Assembly: GCF_016925495.1 (NCBI RefSeq)
Contig: NZ_CP070491.1
Coordinates: 3,224,001-3,288,000 of the forward strand
Length of the DNA: 64,000 bases
From: Methylococcus sp. EFPC2
GTDB lineage: Bacteria > Pseudomonadota > Gammaproteobacteria > Methylococcales > Methylococcaceae
Reading direction: 5' to 3'
Made by a program: the position numbers and the translations under genes. Under the pieces are notes generated by a model that saw nothing but the letters and a program-made list of their open reading frames with translations, was not told where the DNA came from and did not search any database. Position 1 is the first letter of the stretch. Each line of letters opens with the position of its first letter. Of the stretch, positions 52,325 through 62,795 are shown in pieces.

Positions 52325-52702
52325 TCAAACCTTCTGCCCGGTCAGAACACCCACACCCCAGAACAGGAACATGTCCAGCAGCCAAAGGACCACGCCGACC
52401 AATACAACTAGGGCGACCACGATCATGGTGGACTGAAGCGTCTCTTGCCGGCTAGGCCAGATGACCTTTCTGACTTCCAGGCGGGCATCCGTGATAAAGC
52501 CGAAAATCCTGCCGCCCAAAGCGGTGGTGAATATCAAACCTAGCGAAACCCCGGAGATTGCCAAAATACCCAGCACCCTATAGAGCAAGGCCTGCGCGGC
52601 AAAATAATAAAAACCGACTATACCCGCAATCAGGATCACGATCGCAAAGGTTAACTTTACGGTATCGAAAGCCGAGGCATTCGTTTCTGCGTGAACTGCC
52701 AT
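52325..52702 (-). CDS. secE: Preprotein translocase subunit SecE
   Basis: A 125-residue inner-membrane subunit of the SecYEG channel with three hydrophobic segments, as in enterobacterial SecE. The essential C-terminal region ([39 protein letters not shown]) contains the conserved V-WPS-R-E-T block. It starts [17 protein letters not shown]. It is located between tRNA-Trp and nusG, the normal order. Confidence 0.98.
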   Translation of the reverse strand: MAVHAETNASAFDTVKLTFAIVILIAGIVGFYYFAAQALLYRVLGILAISGVSLGLIFTTALGGRIFGFITDARLEVRKVIWPSRQETLQSTMIVVALVVLVGVVLWLLDMFLFWGVGVLTGQKV

Positions 52703-52754
52703 TTGTCTCGTTTCACCGATCAGGGTAATAAAGGAAGGCGATGCCTTCCGAAGA

Positions 52755-52830
52755 TGGCAGGCCAGGAGGGGCTCGAACCCCCAACCTGCGGTTTTGGAGA
52801 CCGCTGCTCTACCAATTGAGCTACTGACCT
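52755..52830 (-). tRNA. tRNA-Trp (CCA anticodon)
   Basis: The minus strand folds into a complete cloverleaf of 76 nt with acceptor AGGTCAG/CTGGCCT, the anticodon loop CTCCAAA (anticodon CCA) and encoded 3' CCA. It lies between tuf and secE, as in E. coli. Confidence 0.97.
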
Positions 52831-52897
52831 AGAACTTGGCTCCGTCATTCGGCGCCCCGATCAGATCGGAGCGCCGAACGCGGGCGATGTATCTAAA

Positions 52898-54088
<1,191 letters not shown>

Positions 54089-54135
54089 CCGCCTATACCC
54101 CTACTTATTCCGGAAAATACCCACAGTTGCAAAAA

Positions 54136-54211
<76 letters not shown>

Positions 54212-54220
54212 TTAACGCTC

Positions 54221-54294
54221 TGGAGCGGGTGATGGGAATCGAACCCACACAATCAGCTTGGAAGGCTGAAGTTCTACCATTGAACTACACCCGC
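54221..54294 (-). tRNA. tRNA-Gly (TCC anticodon)
   Basis: A 74-nt cloverleaf with acceptor GCGGGTG/CACCCGC, the anticodon loop CTTCCAA (anticodon TCC) and encoded CCA. It sits between tRNA-Tyr and tRNA-Thr, in the standard tuf-linked order. Confidence 0.97.
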
Positions 54295-54305
54295 GTCTAA
54301 AAATC

Positions 54306-54390
<85 letters not shown>

Positions 54391-54404
54391 GTAAAGAGTC
54401 CGCA

Positions 54405-54433
54405 ATTTTTCACGAATCGAGTGCGGCTGTCAA
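54405..54433 (-). promoter_or_regulatory. Promoter of the tRNA-Tyr-Gly-Thr-tuf operon
   Basis: On the minus strand a perfect -35 TTGACA (54428-54433) is 17 bases from a -10-like AAAAAT (54405-54410, 4 of 6). Directly after it comes the GC-rich discriminator GCGGACTC before tRNA-Tyr. A GC-rich discriminator is typical of stable-RNA promoters repressed in the stringent response by ppGpp/DksA. Confidence 0.75.
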
Positions 54434-54458
54434 GCGTTTATCCCTACAAATTGCACAT

Positions 54459-55037
54459 TCATGCTGCATGGAGTTTGTTCATCGCCTGCTGCAAGGATTC
54501 ATCCAGGATGTCTGACAGACAATCGGCCGCTACTGCGATCGAGCGCAGCAGCAGATCCTCGTCGCCTCGGGAAGGCCGGTCGAGCACATAATCCGCCACC
54601 TTGTCTCGATCGCCCGGATGACCGATGCCTATGCGCAGTCGGCAAAAATTCGCCGACCCCAGCGCACTCACGATATCCCTCAAGCCGTTATGCCCGCCAT
54701 GCCCGCCGCCTTGCTTTAGGCGCACGGTGCCGGGCGAGAAATCCAGCTCATCGTGCGCGACGAGTATCTGCTCCGGCGGAATCTTGTAGAAACGCGCCAC
54801 GGCGGCGACCGGACCCCCGCTACGATTCATGTATTGCATGGGCTTCAGGAGAAAAACCGGCTCGTTTTGCCACATCCATTTGCCGACCATCCCCAAGGCG
54901 CGGGAGTCGGCCGCCATAGACACGCCGTAACGCCGAGCCACTTCGTCCAGAAACCAAAACCCGGCATTGTGCCGGGTTTTTTCGTACTTCGCCGTCGGAT
55001 TGCCCAGACCGACCAGCAACCTGAAATTAGGCGCCAT
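54459..55037 (-). CDS. pth: Peptidyl-tRNA hydrolase
   Basis: A 192-residue enzyme that releases peptides from stalled peptidyl-tRNA. It begins MAPNFRLLVGLGNPTAKYEKTRHNAGFW, with catalytic His in RHNAGF, then LLKPMQYMNRSGGPVAAVARFY and VAHDELDFSPGTVRLKQGGGHGGHNGLRDI. An ATG four codons further upstream is possible. It follows rplY on the same strand with a 22-bp gap, a normal pairing. Confidence 0.97.
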   Translation of the reverse strand: MAPNFRLLVGLGNPTAKYEKTRHNAGFWFLDEVARRYGVSMAADSRALGMVGKWMWQNEPVFLLKPMQYMNRSGGPVAAVARFYKIPPEQILVAHDELDFSPGTVRLKQGGGHGGHNGLRDIVSALGSANFCRLRIGIGHPGDRDKVADYVLDRPSRGDEDLLLRSIAVAADCLSDILDESLQQAMNKLHAA

Positions 55038-55059
55038 CGGACGATCCAAACCCGCCGGG

Positions 55060-55656
55060 CTATTCGGCCGTATCGGTAGCGCGGGTCGCCAGGATCGCGG
55101 CGACCGGAAGGTTGTGCTCCGGCCCCTGGGTCAAGGCATGAATCTGAACACCGGCCGGCAATTTGAGATCGGCCAAGTGAATAGAGTCACCGATGTCGAG
55201 ATCAGCCAAATCGACCTCGATATATTCCGGCAGGTTCTGCGGCAAGCAGACGACCTCGACCTCCACCACGGCATGAGTGACGACGCCGCCCTTTTTCACG
55301 CCGACGGACGTCTCCTGATTGATGAAATGCAGGGGAACGTGGACGTGCAACTTGTCCTTCTCGTTCACGCGCTGAAAATCGATGTGCATGATGATCGGAC
55401 GCGCCGGGTGACGCTGCAAGGCCTTCAGAATGACCTTCTCTTCCTTGCCGTCGTACTTCACGGTCAGGATATGCGAATAAGTCGCTTCGTTTTCCAGCGC
55501 CTTCGCCACCTTGTGGTGTGTGAGGAACAGCTGGACCGGATCGGCGCCGCCGCCGTAAACGATCGCCGGAATCTTGCCCTGAAGACGTGAACGACGGGCG
55601 TCGCCCTTGCCGGTGCGGCTTCTCAATTCTGCGTCAAACTCAAAACTGCCTACCAT
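55060..55656 (-). CDS. rplY: 50S ribosomal protein L25/general stress protein Ctc
   Basis: A 198-residue L25 protein of the longer Ctc type. The N-terminal domain (ELRSRTGKGDARRSRLQGKIPAIVYGG) binds 5S rRNA, and a C-terminal TL5-like domain of about 100 residues (HVHVPLHFINQETSVGVKKGGVVTH onwards) adds the length over E. coli L25. The order prs, rplY, pth is common in proteobacteria. Confidence 0.97.
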   Translation of the reverse strand: MVGSFEFDAELRSRTGKGDARRSRLQGKIPAIVYGGGADPVQLFLTHHKVAKALENEATYSHILTVKYDGKEEKVILKALQRHPARPIIMHIDFQRVNEKDKLHVHVPLHFINQETSVGVKKGGVVTHAVVEVEVVCLPQNLPEYIEVDLADLDIGDSIHLADLKLPAGVQIHALTQGPEHNLPVAAILATRATDTAE

Positions 55657-55702
55657 CTTTTTTCTCCAAAATACTCTGAGCAGGTTGTTAAAAAATAAAA
55701 AC

Positions 55703-56656
55703 TCAATCCACGTAAAGCGAGCTAACCGATTCGCCTACAGCGATGCGACGGATGGTCTCACCCAGCATCTCGGCCACGCTCAATACCCGTATCTTTTCGC
55801 AGCGCTGAGCCTCGGGACTCAGCGGTATGGTGTCGGTGACCACCAGCTCGTCGAGCATCGAGCGACTGATGTTATCAATCGCAGCCCCGGACAGAACCGG
55901 GTGCGTGCAATAGGCGACGACCTTGAGCGCGCCATGGTCCTTCAAGGCCTTGGCCGCCTTGCACAAGGTGCCGGCCGTATCCACCAGGTCGTCCACCATC
56001 ACGCAGGTGCGTCCCTCGACGTCGCCGATGATGTTCATCACCTTGGACTCGTTGGCGCGCGGACGCCGCTTGTCGATGATCGCCAGATCGGCGTCGTCCA
56101 GACGCTTCGCCAGGGCCCGGGCGCGCACCACGCCACCGACATCGGGCGAAACCACGATCAGATTCGGGTAGTTCTGACGCCAGACATCGCCCAAGAGGAT
56201 CGGTGAGGCGTAGACATTGTCTACTGGCACATCGAAGAAGCCTTGTATCTGATCCGCATGCAGATCCACCGTCAGCACGCGATCGGCGCCGGCGGCCGAA
56301 ATCATTCTCGCGACCAGCTTCGCCGAGATCGGCACGCGCGCGGAACGCGTGCGCCGGTCCTGGCGCGAATAGCCGTAATAAGGGATAACCGCGGTAATCA
56401 GGGAGGCCGACGAACGGCGAAACGCGTCGATCATGATCAGCAGCTCCATCAAGTTTTCGTTGATGGGCGCACAGGTGGGCTGGACGACGAACACTTCGCG
56501 CCCGCGCACATTCTCCTCGATCTCGACCGCGATCTCGCCGTCACTGAACCGCCCGACGCTGGCCATACCCAGGCGCAGGTTCAACTTGCGCACGATACCT
56601 TCGGCCAGCGCCGGATTGGCGTTTCCAGAAAACACCATGAACGAGGTGTCGTTCAA
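55703..56656 (-). CDS. prs: Ribose-phosphate pyrophosphokinase
   Basis: The enzyme makes PRPP from ribose 5-phosphate and ATP for purine, pyrimidine, His and Trp synthesis. I choose a TTG start at 56656 ([20 protein letters not shown]), because GGGAG lies seven bases before it and the resulting 317 residues fit the family. An ATG at 56638 is the alternative. Motifs include YSRQDRR, the flexible loop, and the PRPP loop [12 protein letters not shown]. Any further upstream extension runs through tRNA-Gln and is not real. Confidence 0.96.
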   Translation of the reverse strand: MNDTSFMVFSGNANPALAEGIVRKLNLRLGMASVGRFSDGEIAVEIEENVRGREVFVVQPTCAPINENLMELLIMIDAFRRSSASLITAVIPYYGYSRQDRRTRSARVPISAKLVARMISAAGADRVLTVDLHADQIQGFFDVPVDNVYASPILLGDVWRQNYPNLIVVSPDVGGVVRARALAKRLDDADLAIIDKRRPRANESKVMNIIGDVEGRTCVMVDDLVDTAGTLCKAAKALKDHGALKVVAYCTHPVLSGAAIDNISRSMLDELVVTDTIPLSPEAQRCEKIRVLSVAEMLGETIRRIAVGESVSSLYVD

Positions 56657-56693
56657 GTAAAAACTCCCAGAACCAGGGGAACAGACAGAAACA

Positions 56694-56768
56694 TGGCTGG
56701 GACGCCAGGATTCGAACCTGGGAATGCCGGGATCAAAACCCGGTGCCTTACCGCTTGGCGACGTCCCA
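56694..56768 (-). tRNA. tRNA-Gln (TTG anticodon)
   Basis: A 75-nt cloverleaf with acceptor TGGGACG/CGTCCCA, the anticodon loop TTTTGAT (anticodon TTG) and encoded CCA. It lies between ispE and prs, as in many gammaproteobacteria. Confidence 0.97.
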
Positions 56769-56781
56769 ATAATCGGTGTAA

Positions 56782-57645
56782 TTACTGCTTGGCCAACTCC
56801 AACGCACTGTGCGCGGGAGACACATTGACGCCCCGCGTCACAAAGACTTTCCAGTCCTGCGCGAGCGCTTCTGCCGCGCTCTCCGCCTCTTCCTTGCTCG
56901 CATAGGCCGCGAACACGCATGCTCCCGTGCCGGTCAGCCTAGCCTCCCCGGCGTGAGCGCCGAGTGCGGCCAGTGCATCGCGCACCGGAGGATACAACTC
57001 GGTGACAACGGACAGACAATGATTTTCCTGCTGGCCAGCAAGAAAGTCGCGTATTGTGATGGGATGATGATCGCGTGTCAAACCCGGAGCGTTAAACACC
57101 GCGCCGGTAGCGACATGACAGGGCGGGTTCAGAATGACATACCAGGGCTCCGCCAAGTCGGGCAATGGCACGATCTTCTCGCCAACGCCCTCCGCCCAGG
57201 CCGCGATGCCTCGAACGAATACGGGCACGTCGGCCCCCAATTCCAGACCTAGTTCGGCCAGGCGATCGATGCTCAGATTCAGCCCCCACAAGGCATTGAG
57301 CGCAAGCAGCGTCGTCGCGGCATCCGAGCTTCCGCCCCCCAGGCCGCCGCCCATGGGCAGATTTTTCTCGATGGAAATCTCCACACCCGGCGTTGAGCCA
57401 ACCTCGCGCCGCAAGATGCGGGCCGCCCTTACGGTCAAATCGGATTCTTCCGGCACGCCGGGAAGCGGATTAAGCAGCGTGATCACGTCGTCGCCGCGGA
57501 CCCGATAAGTAATCCAGTCGCACAAATCGACGAACTGAAATACCGTCTGAAGCAGGTGGTAGCCGTCCGGGCGCCGACCGACGATACGCAAGGTCAGATT
57601 CAACTTGGCCGACGCAGGAAGCCGCAATTCAGTACTTATGCTCAA
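56782..57645 (-). CDS. ispE: 4-diphosphocytidyl-2-C-methyl-D-erythritol kinase
   Basis: IspE is a GHMP kinase that phosphorylates CDP-ME in the MEP isoprenoid pathway. The 287-residue form starts at a TTG overlapping the lolB stop codon (TTGA), giving [23 protein letters not shown]. Residues further upstream are in frame but read into lolB. The glycine-rich ATP loop is [20 protein letters not shown], and [10 protein letters not shown] is the third motif. It is followed 14 bases later by tRNA-Gln. Confidence 0.95.
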   Translation of the reverse strand: MSISTELRLPASAKLNLTLRIVGRRPDGYHLLQTVFQFVDLCDWITYRVRGDDVITLLNPLPGVPEESDLTVRAARILRREVGSTPGVEISIEKNLPMGGGLGGGSSDAATTLLALNALWGLNLSIDRLAELGLELGADVPVFVRGIAAWAEGVGEKIVPLPDLAEPWYVILNPPCHVATGAVFNAPGLTRDHHPITIRDFLAGQQENHCLSVVTELYPPVRDALAALGAHAGEARLTGTGACVFAAYASKEEAESAAEALAQDWKVFVTRGVNVSPAHSALELAKQ

Positions 57646-58253
57646 TTCAAAACCCACTCGTCCACGATCAACTTCAGTTTGAGCTCGCGCCCCTGGGCTG
57701 ACAATTTTTGCGGCAGATCGAACTCCTTCACACGGGCGAAACGCTCGTAGGTCAACGAATATCCCTGCTGGCTGAACGATCGCACCTCGCCCGCGACACC
57801 CGCCACCGACACATACGCCGGCGCCCCACGCGGAGACGGCAAGCCGAGCACCCAATAGCGCAGCTCGCGCAAGGGCACGCTGAATCCCAACCGGTCTTTC
57901 AATAGCTCTTCGGGGTCTCGCGAGGAACGAATGTTTCCATTCCCCTCGTTGAGGTAAATCAAATCGTCCTGCAACACCACGGACACGGCGCCCTGGGAAA
58001 ACGGACCGGACAGCCTGACCCGGTCCTGGCGACCGTCGTGCTCCCAGTACAGATTGGCGTTCACGCCCTCGCCATGCGCCTGTATCGCCACTCGCCCCTC
58101 AAGGCGCCAGTGAGTCAGTGCCAGCAGCCGGTTCTGCTCTGTGCCGGCCTGTAATTCCGGCGGTTTGACCCATGAGGGAGCACACGCCGTCGACAGCAGG
58201 CCGATCAAGGACAGCGCCAGTCCATGGCGTACACAACGCGCGATGCGATTCAT
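57642..58253 (-). CDS. lolB: Outer membrane lipoprotein LolB
   Basis: A 203-residue outer-membrane lipoprotein receiving lipoproteins from LolA. The lipobox is LSTAC (Cys24, followed by Ala, fitting outer-membrane retention). The body has HWRLEGRVAIQAHGEGVNANLYWEHDGRQDRVRLSGPFSQGAV, a typical LolB start, then YWVLGLPSP. The last codons overlap ispE, and the TPR lipoprotein gene ends 11 bases upstream. Confidence 0.93.
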   Translation of the reverse strand: MNRIARCVRHGLALSLIGLLSTACAPSWVKPPELQAGTEQNRLLALTHWRLEGRVAIQAHGEGVNANLYWEHDGRQDRVRLSGPFSQGAVSVVLQDDLIYLNEGNGNIRSSRDPEELLKDRLGFSVPLRELRYWVLGLPSPRGAPAYVSVAGVAGEVRSFSQQGYSLTYERFARVKEFDLPQKLSAQGRELKLKLIVDEWVLN

Positions 58254-58264
58254 ACGTCCGTCGG

Positions 58265-59992
58265 TTAGCGGAAGGCTTCCGGATAGCGCTCGCGTATCCG
58301 CTTGATATCCCCATGTTCAGGATCTTTCTTGTAAGACTCCCGCCAAACCTTGCGGGCTTCGGCCTGTTTGCCCGATTCCCACAAAACCTCGCCGAGATGG
58401 GCGCCGATCTCCGGATCGGCAACGGCTTCGTAAGCCCGCCGCAGATAGGAGAGCGCGCCCTCGTAATCGCCCAGGCGATAGAGCAACCAGCCGTAACTGT
58501 CATGAACCGCCGGCTCGTCCGGCTTGAGCTCCAGCGCTTTATCGAGATATTTCCTGGCCTCTTCGAGGCGATCCGGGTAGCGGTCGGCCAAGGTATAGCC
58601 CAGGGCGTTCAGCGCGTTGCCGTCATCCGGGTTCTTTTCCAGCACGGCCCGGAGGTCCGCCTCCAGAACCTCCACGCGGTCCAGCTGTTCAGCCAGCAAA
58701 GCGCGGGTGTAAAGCAGCTCCACCTGTCCCGGCATCTCTTCCAGGCCTTGCGTCAGCAGATCGAAAGCCGCGGCGTAGTCCTTCTTCTTGTTGAGCAGTT
58801 CCGCCTCCAGCAGATAGAGGCGCAAGGCCTCCTGCGGGAAGCGCTTGCGCACCGTGGCGAGACGCGCGCGCGCTTCCGGCAAGCGCCCCAGATTGATCAA
58901 GGCGGTCACGCCGTTGACCTGCGCGTCGAACGCCAGCGGACCGTCGGTCACCTTATCGAACAATTCCAGCGCGGCACTCAGACGATTCTTGCGCGCCTCG
59001 ATCAGCCCGAGATAAAAATAGGACTGCGTCTTCCAGCGCGACGAGGCGGACAACCGCGTGAAAGCCTGTTTTGCCTTATCGATCTTGCCGGAATCCAGCA
59101 GCGCCATCCCCAGGCCGAAACGCGCGTCCTCGTTGCCGGGCTCTTTCGCCAGCACGACTTCCAACTGCTTCACGGCCTCGGCGACATTGCCCGACTTGGC
59201 CAGGAACTGCGAATAAATCAGGCGCAGGCGTAGATTGTTCGGATCTTTTTTCAGCGCCTTCAGCACCGTTTCACGGGCCGCGTTGGAGTCCCCCATCTGC
59301 GACATGACCTGTGCCTGCAGGAGGCGGGCGCGATTCCAATCCGGGTGCAAGGCCAGAGCATGTTCGGTCTCATCCAGCGCCAACTGGTATTCGCCTTTGT
59401 CCGCGGCCAGCAAAGCCTGCGCGAAATGGACCTCCGCCAGATCCGGGAAGCGCTCGACCAGACGCCGCGCGAAATCGAGCGCGGCCTCTTTGGGCAGTTC
59501 CGCCCCCAAGAGCTTGACCACCTCGATGAGCGTTTCTTCCAGATCGACCCCGGGCAATTGCAGCAAGGCGGCCATCTGCTCCAAGGCAGCGTCCGCATGC
59601 CCCGCCTTAAGCTCCAGCAAGGCGGATAAACGTCTCGCCTCGACATTGTCCGGTTCGCGCGCGAGCCAGAGGCTGACAGCCTCCAGCGCCTGATCGGTTT
59701 TCTTGAGATACAGCGCGATCTGCGCTGCGCGGGCCGCCACTCGCGCGTCACCGGACAGTTTGGCGGCCTTGAGATAATTTTCCAGCGCGCTGTCGAATTG
59801 CCCCCTTTGGCCGGCCAACTCCGCCGCCAGCATCAAATAGACGGCATCGTCCTGCTGCTTCGGACCTCGGCTACCCTCACGTATGGCGGTATCTTCGAGC
59901 GTCCCATTTTCCAGACCCACCGTCCCTGTGCCGGCACACCCCGCAAACAGTAGGCTTCCCGCACACGCTAAACCGATCAATCGCTTAGACAC
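58265..59992 (-). CDS. TPR-repeat lipoprotein
   Basis: A 575-residue protein whose start is a GTG at 59992 (MSKRLIGLACAGSLLFAGCAG), giving the lipobox LFAGC with Cys19. About a dozen tetratricopeptide repeats fill the sequence (QFDSALENYLKAAKL, GEYQLALDETEHALALHPDW, GDYEGALSYLRRAYEAV). It probably scaffolds protein complexes at the outer membrane. TPR lipoproteins immediately before lolB are common in gammaproteobacteria, but the role is not defined. It begins the lolB-ispE-tRNA-Gln-prs group. Confidence 0.85.
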   Translation of the reverse strand: MSKRLIGLACAGSLLFAGCAGTGTVGLENGTLEDTAIREGSRGPKQQDDAVYLMLAAELAGQRGQFDSALENYLKAAKLSGDARVAARAAQIALYLKKTDQALEAVSLWLAREPDNVEARRLSALLELKAGHADAALEQMAALLQLPGVDLEETLIEVVKLLGAELPKEAALDFARRLVERFPDLAEVHFAQALLAADKGEYQLALDETEHALALHPDWNRARLLQAQVMSQMGDSNAARETVLKALKKDPNNLRLRLIYSQFLAKSGNVAEAVKQLEVVLAKEPGNEDARFGLGMALLDSGKIDKAKQAFTRLSASSRWKTQSYFYLGLIEARKNRLSAALELFDKVTDGPLAFDAQVNGVTALINLGRLPEARARLATVRKRFPQEALRLYLLEAELLNKKKDYAAAFDLLTQGLEEMPGQVELLYTRALLAEQLDRVEVLEADLRAVLEKNPDDGNALNALGYTLADRYPDRLEEARKYLDKALELKPDEPAVHDSYGWLLYRLGDYEGALSYLRRAYEAVADPEIGAHLGEVLWESGKQAEARKVWRESYKKDPEHGDIKRIRERYPEAFR

Positions 59993-60403
59993 GTATCCTG
60001 TTCTCTGTAAAGTTTTTGGTTGGAAGGCTAGGTGCGAGCCGGTGTCGCGACGGGTAAATGCCCGTGCTCCCCGATGAGGCCTGTAAGAGGCGAGTTTCGC
60101 GGATTTTACGCTTTCCCTCTGATGCGGCAATAGCGTAGGCCGGCGTCATCAGTCATTAAGCCACACATAGGATACGTACATAAGGGAAGCTTATTCACTG
60201 GATTACCAGAACTGAATTTAAATTATGCGATTTACCGCCTATAGTGCGCACCCAGCGGGGATCAGGCGAATCGCAAATCGGGAATGCCGCGCCACCCCGA
60301 GGCTAGCCCTCTACCGTATCGGCAGAGCAAACCGTTCGGGGACGTGGGAACACGAATATAACAGCCCTGAATTTCCACCTAACGAGAAAGCGAGGAGAAA
60401 ACC
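59993..60403. promoter_or_regulatory. Intergenic promoter region between the TPR gene and cbbM
   Basis: About 410 bp without a gene, markedly AT-richer near 60170-60240. It holds a 10-bp palindrome AATTTAAATT (60215-60224) and a short inverted repeat CTGG-ATTA-CCAG (60198-60209) just before it. It must carry the cbbM promoter and probably a regulator site. No CbbR gene is in the window and no certain CbbR consensus was seen. An AGGAG ribosome site precedes the cbbM ATG. Confidence 0.55.
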
Positions 60404-61783
60404 ATGGATCAATCAGCGCGCTACGCGGATCTGAGCCTGAAAGAAGAAGACCTGATCAAAGGCGGAAACCACATTCTGGTCGCTTACAAGATGAAGCCGA
60501 AAACCGGTTACGGCTATCTGGAGACCGCTGCCCATTTCGCGGCCGAGTCCTCCACCGGCACCAACGTGGAAGTATCCACTACCGACGAATTCACCAAGGG
60601 TGTCGATGCGCTGGTCTATCACATCGACGAGGCGACCGAGGAAATGCGCATCGCCTACCCGCTCGATCTGTTCGACCGCAACATCACCGACGGCCGCCTG
60701 ATGGTCGTGTCCTTCCTGACCCTGGCCATCGGCAACAATCAGGGCATGGGCGACGTCGAGCACGCCAAGATGTACGACTTCTGGATCCCGCCGCGCGCCA
60801 TCCAGTTGTTCGACGGCCCCTCCAAGGACATTTCCGACCTGTGGCGCATCCTGGGCCGCCCGATCAAGGACGGCGGCTACATCGCCGGCACCATCATCAA
60901 GCCCAAGCTGGGCCTGCGTCCCGAACCCTTTGCCCAGGCCGCCTATCAATTCTGGCTGGGCGGCGACTTCATCAAGAACGACGAGCCTCAGGGCAACCAG
61001 GTCTTCGCGCCGCTGAAGAAGACCATCCCGCTGGTGGTCGACGCGCTAAGACGGGCGCAGGACGAGACCGGCCAAGCCAAGATCTTCTCCGCCAACATCA
61101 CCGCCGACGATCACTACGAGATGATCGCCCGCGGCGAATACATCCTGGAGCAATTCGGGCCCGACGCCGACAAGGTGGCCTTCCTCGTGGACGGTTATGT
61201 CGGCGGCCCCGGCATGGTCACCACCGCCCGGCGCAACTTCCCCAATCAATACCTGCACTATCACCGAGCCGGTCACGGGGCCGTGACTTCGCCGTCGGCC
61301 AAGCGCGGCTACACCGCCTACGTGCTGGCCAAACTGTCCCGATTGCAGGGCGCTTCGGGCATCCACGTCGGCACCATGGGCTACGGCAAGATGGAAGGCG
61401 AACGCGACGACCGCGCCATCGCCTACATCATCGAGCGCGACAGCTACACCGGCCCGGCCTACCACCAGGAATGGTTCGGTCTGAAGCCCACCACGCCCAT
61501 CATCTCCGGTGGCATGAACGCGCTGCGTCTGCCCGGTTTCTTCGAAAACCTGGGCCACGGCAACGTCATCAACACCGCGGGCGGCGGTTCCTACGGCCAT
61601 ATCGACAGCCCGGCGGCCGGCGCGATCTCGCTGCGCCAGGCCTACGAATGCTGGAAGGCCGGCGCCGACCCGATTCAATGGGCCAAGGAACACAAGGAAT
61701 TCGCCCGGGCCTTCGAATCCTTCCCGGGCGATGCCGACAAGCTCTTCCCCGGCTGGCGCGAAAAGCTGGGCGTACACAAATAA
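60404..61783 (+). CDS. cbbM: Form II ribulose-1,5-bisphosphate carboxylase/oxygenase
   Basis: A 459-residue form II RuBisCO, the CO2-fixing enzyme of the Calvin cycle, active as a dimer or larger. Catalytic Lys166 lies in [10 protein letters not shown] and carbamylated Lys191 in [14 protein letters not shown], with exactly the numbering of the Rhodospirillum enzyme. The loop 6 lysine is in [10 protein letters not shown], and [19 protein letters not shown] is the late active-site block. Form II enzymes work best at high CO2 and low O2. There is no small-subunit gene. cbbQ and cbbO follow, as activase partners. Confidence 0.98.
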   Translation: MDQSARYADLSLKEEDLIKGGNHILVAYKMKPKTGYGYLETAAHFAAESSTGTNVEVSTTDEFTKGVDALVYHIDEATEEMRIAYPLDLFDRNITDGRLMVVSFLTLAIGNNQGMGDVEHAKMYDFWIPPRAIQLFDGPSKDISDLWRILGRPIKDGGYIAGTIIKPKLGLRPEPFAQAAYQFWLGGDFIKNDEPQGNQVFAPLKKTIPLVVDALRRAQDETGQAKIFSANITADDHYEMIARGEYILEQFGPDADKVAFLVDGYVGGPGMVTTARRNFPNQYLHYHRAGHGAVTSPSAKRGYTAYVLAKLSRLQGASGIHVGTMGYGKMEGERDDRAIAYIIERDSYTGPAYHQEWFGLKPTTPIISGGMNALRLPGFFENLGHGNVINTAGGGSYGHIDSPAAGAISLRQAYECWKAGADPIQWAKEHKEFARAFESFPGDADKLFPGWREKLGVHK

Positions 61784-61855
61784 TGTAGGGTGGGTTAGGC
61801 GCTCACGCGCTTCGCTTATCGGTGACCGACAAGCGAAGCGCGCCGTAACCCGCCA
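61784..61855. repeat. REP-like palindromic repeat downstream of cbbM
   Basis: The segment begins GTAGGGTGGGTTAGGCG and ends GCCGTAACCCGCC, complementary ends of a common dispersed intergenic repeat. Inside is GCGCTTCGCTT/AAGCGAAGCGC, an 11-bp perfect inverted repeat around ATCGGTGACCGAC. It follows the cbbM stop at once and precedes a terminator. Confidence 0.75.
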
Positions 61856-61873
61856 TCCAGAACACGGAATGGA

Positions 61874-61907
61874 AGCCCCTGAAGATGCAAATCTCAGGGG
61901 CTTTTTT
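61874..61907 (+). terminator. Intrinsic terminator between cbbM and cbbQ
   Basis: A perfect nine-base-pair stem AGCCCCTGA/TCAGGGGCT is followed by six T. This is a strong intrinsic terminator 90 bp after cbbM. It implies that cbbQO is expressed by partial read-through or from its own promoter. Confidence 0.92.
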
Positions 61908-61956
61908 ACCCGGCCATTCCGCAGCTTTACGCTTGGTTAATGCATCCGAGGTCACC

Positions 61957-62769
61957 ATGAGCACGCCATTCGATATCCAGCAGTACCTCATCAGCCAAGA
62001 ACCTTACTATCTGCCGCAAGGCAACGAGATCGAACTTTACGAAGCCGCCTACGCCGCCCGCCTGCCGGTGATGCTGAAAGGCCCGACCGGTTGCGGCAAG
62101 TCGCGCTTCGTCGAACACATGGCCTGGAAGCTGGGCAAGCCGCTGATCACCGTGGCCTGCAACGAGGACATGACGGCCAGCGACCTGGTCGGCCGCTACC
62201 TGCTCGACGCCCACGGCACCCGCTGGCTGGACGGCCCGCTCACCGTCGCCGCGCGGCACGGCGCCATCTGTTACCTGGACGAAGTGGTCGAGGCGCGCCA
62301 GGACACGACCGTGGTCATCCATCCGCTCACCGACCACCGGCGCTCTCTTCCGCTGGACAAGAAAGGCGAGCTGATCACCGCCCATCCCGATTTCCAATTG
62401 GTCATCTCCTACAACCCCGGCTACCAGAGTCTGCTCAAGGATCTCAAGCAATCGACCAAGCAGCGCTTCACCGCCTTCGATTTCGACTACCCGCCGGCCG
62501 AGTTGGAAACCGCCATCCTGGCCCAGGAAACGGGCCTGGACGAAACGCTAGCCGGCAAGCTGGTCAAGATCGGCATTGCCGCCCGCAACCTCAAGGGACA
62601 CGGGCTCGACGAAGGCATTTCCACCCGTTTGCTGGTCTACGCGGCCACCCTCATCAAGGGCGGCGTCGCCCCGCGAGATGCCTGCCGCATGGCCCTGGTC
62701 CGCCCCATCACCGACGATGCGGACATTCGTACCACCCTGGATCACGCCATCGACGCCACCTTGGCGTAA
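61957..62769 (+). CDS. cbbQ: RuBisCO activase AAA+ subunit CbbQ
   Basis: A 270-residue MoxR-type AAA+ ATPase that with CbbO removes inhibitors from RuBisCO. The ATG at 61957 has GAGGT upstream and reads [20 protein letters not shown]. Walker A is GPTGCGKSR (42-50), Walker B is in [16 protein letters not shown], and the sensor region is [23 protein letters not shown]. It belongs to the CbbQ2 group expected with form II RuBisCO. It is 26 bp upstream of cbbO. Confidence 0.95.
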   Translation: MSTPFDIQQYLISQEPYYLPQGNEIELYEAAYAARLPVMLKGPTGCGKSRFVEHMAWKLGKPLITVACNEDMTASDLVGRYLLDAHGTRWLDGPLTVAARHGAICYLDEVVEARQDTTVVIHPLTDHRRSLPLDKKGELITAHPDFQLVISYNPGYQSLLKDLKQSTKQRFTAFDFDYPPAELETAILAQETGLDETLAGKLVKIGIAARNLKGHGLDEGISTRLLVYAATLIKGGVAPRDACRMALVRPITDDADIRTTLDHAIDATLA

Positions 62770-62795
62770 ACCCGGCTTTCTCGGAGGCTCCAGCC

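Noticed and set aside
56657-56920. N-terminal extension of prs
   Set aside because: It would run through tRNA-Gln and into ispE; the family starts near 56656 or 56638.
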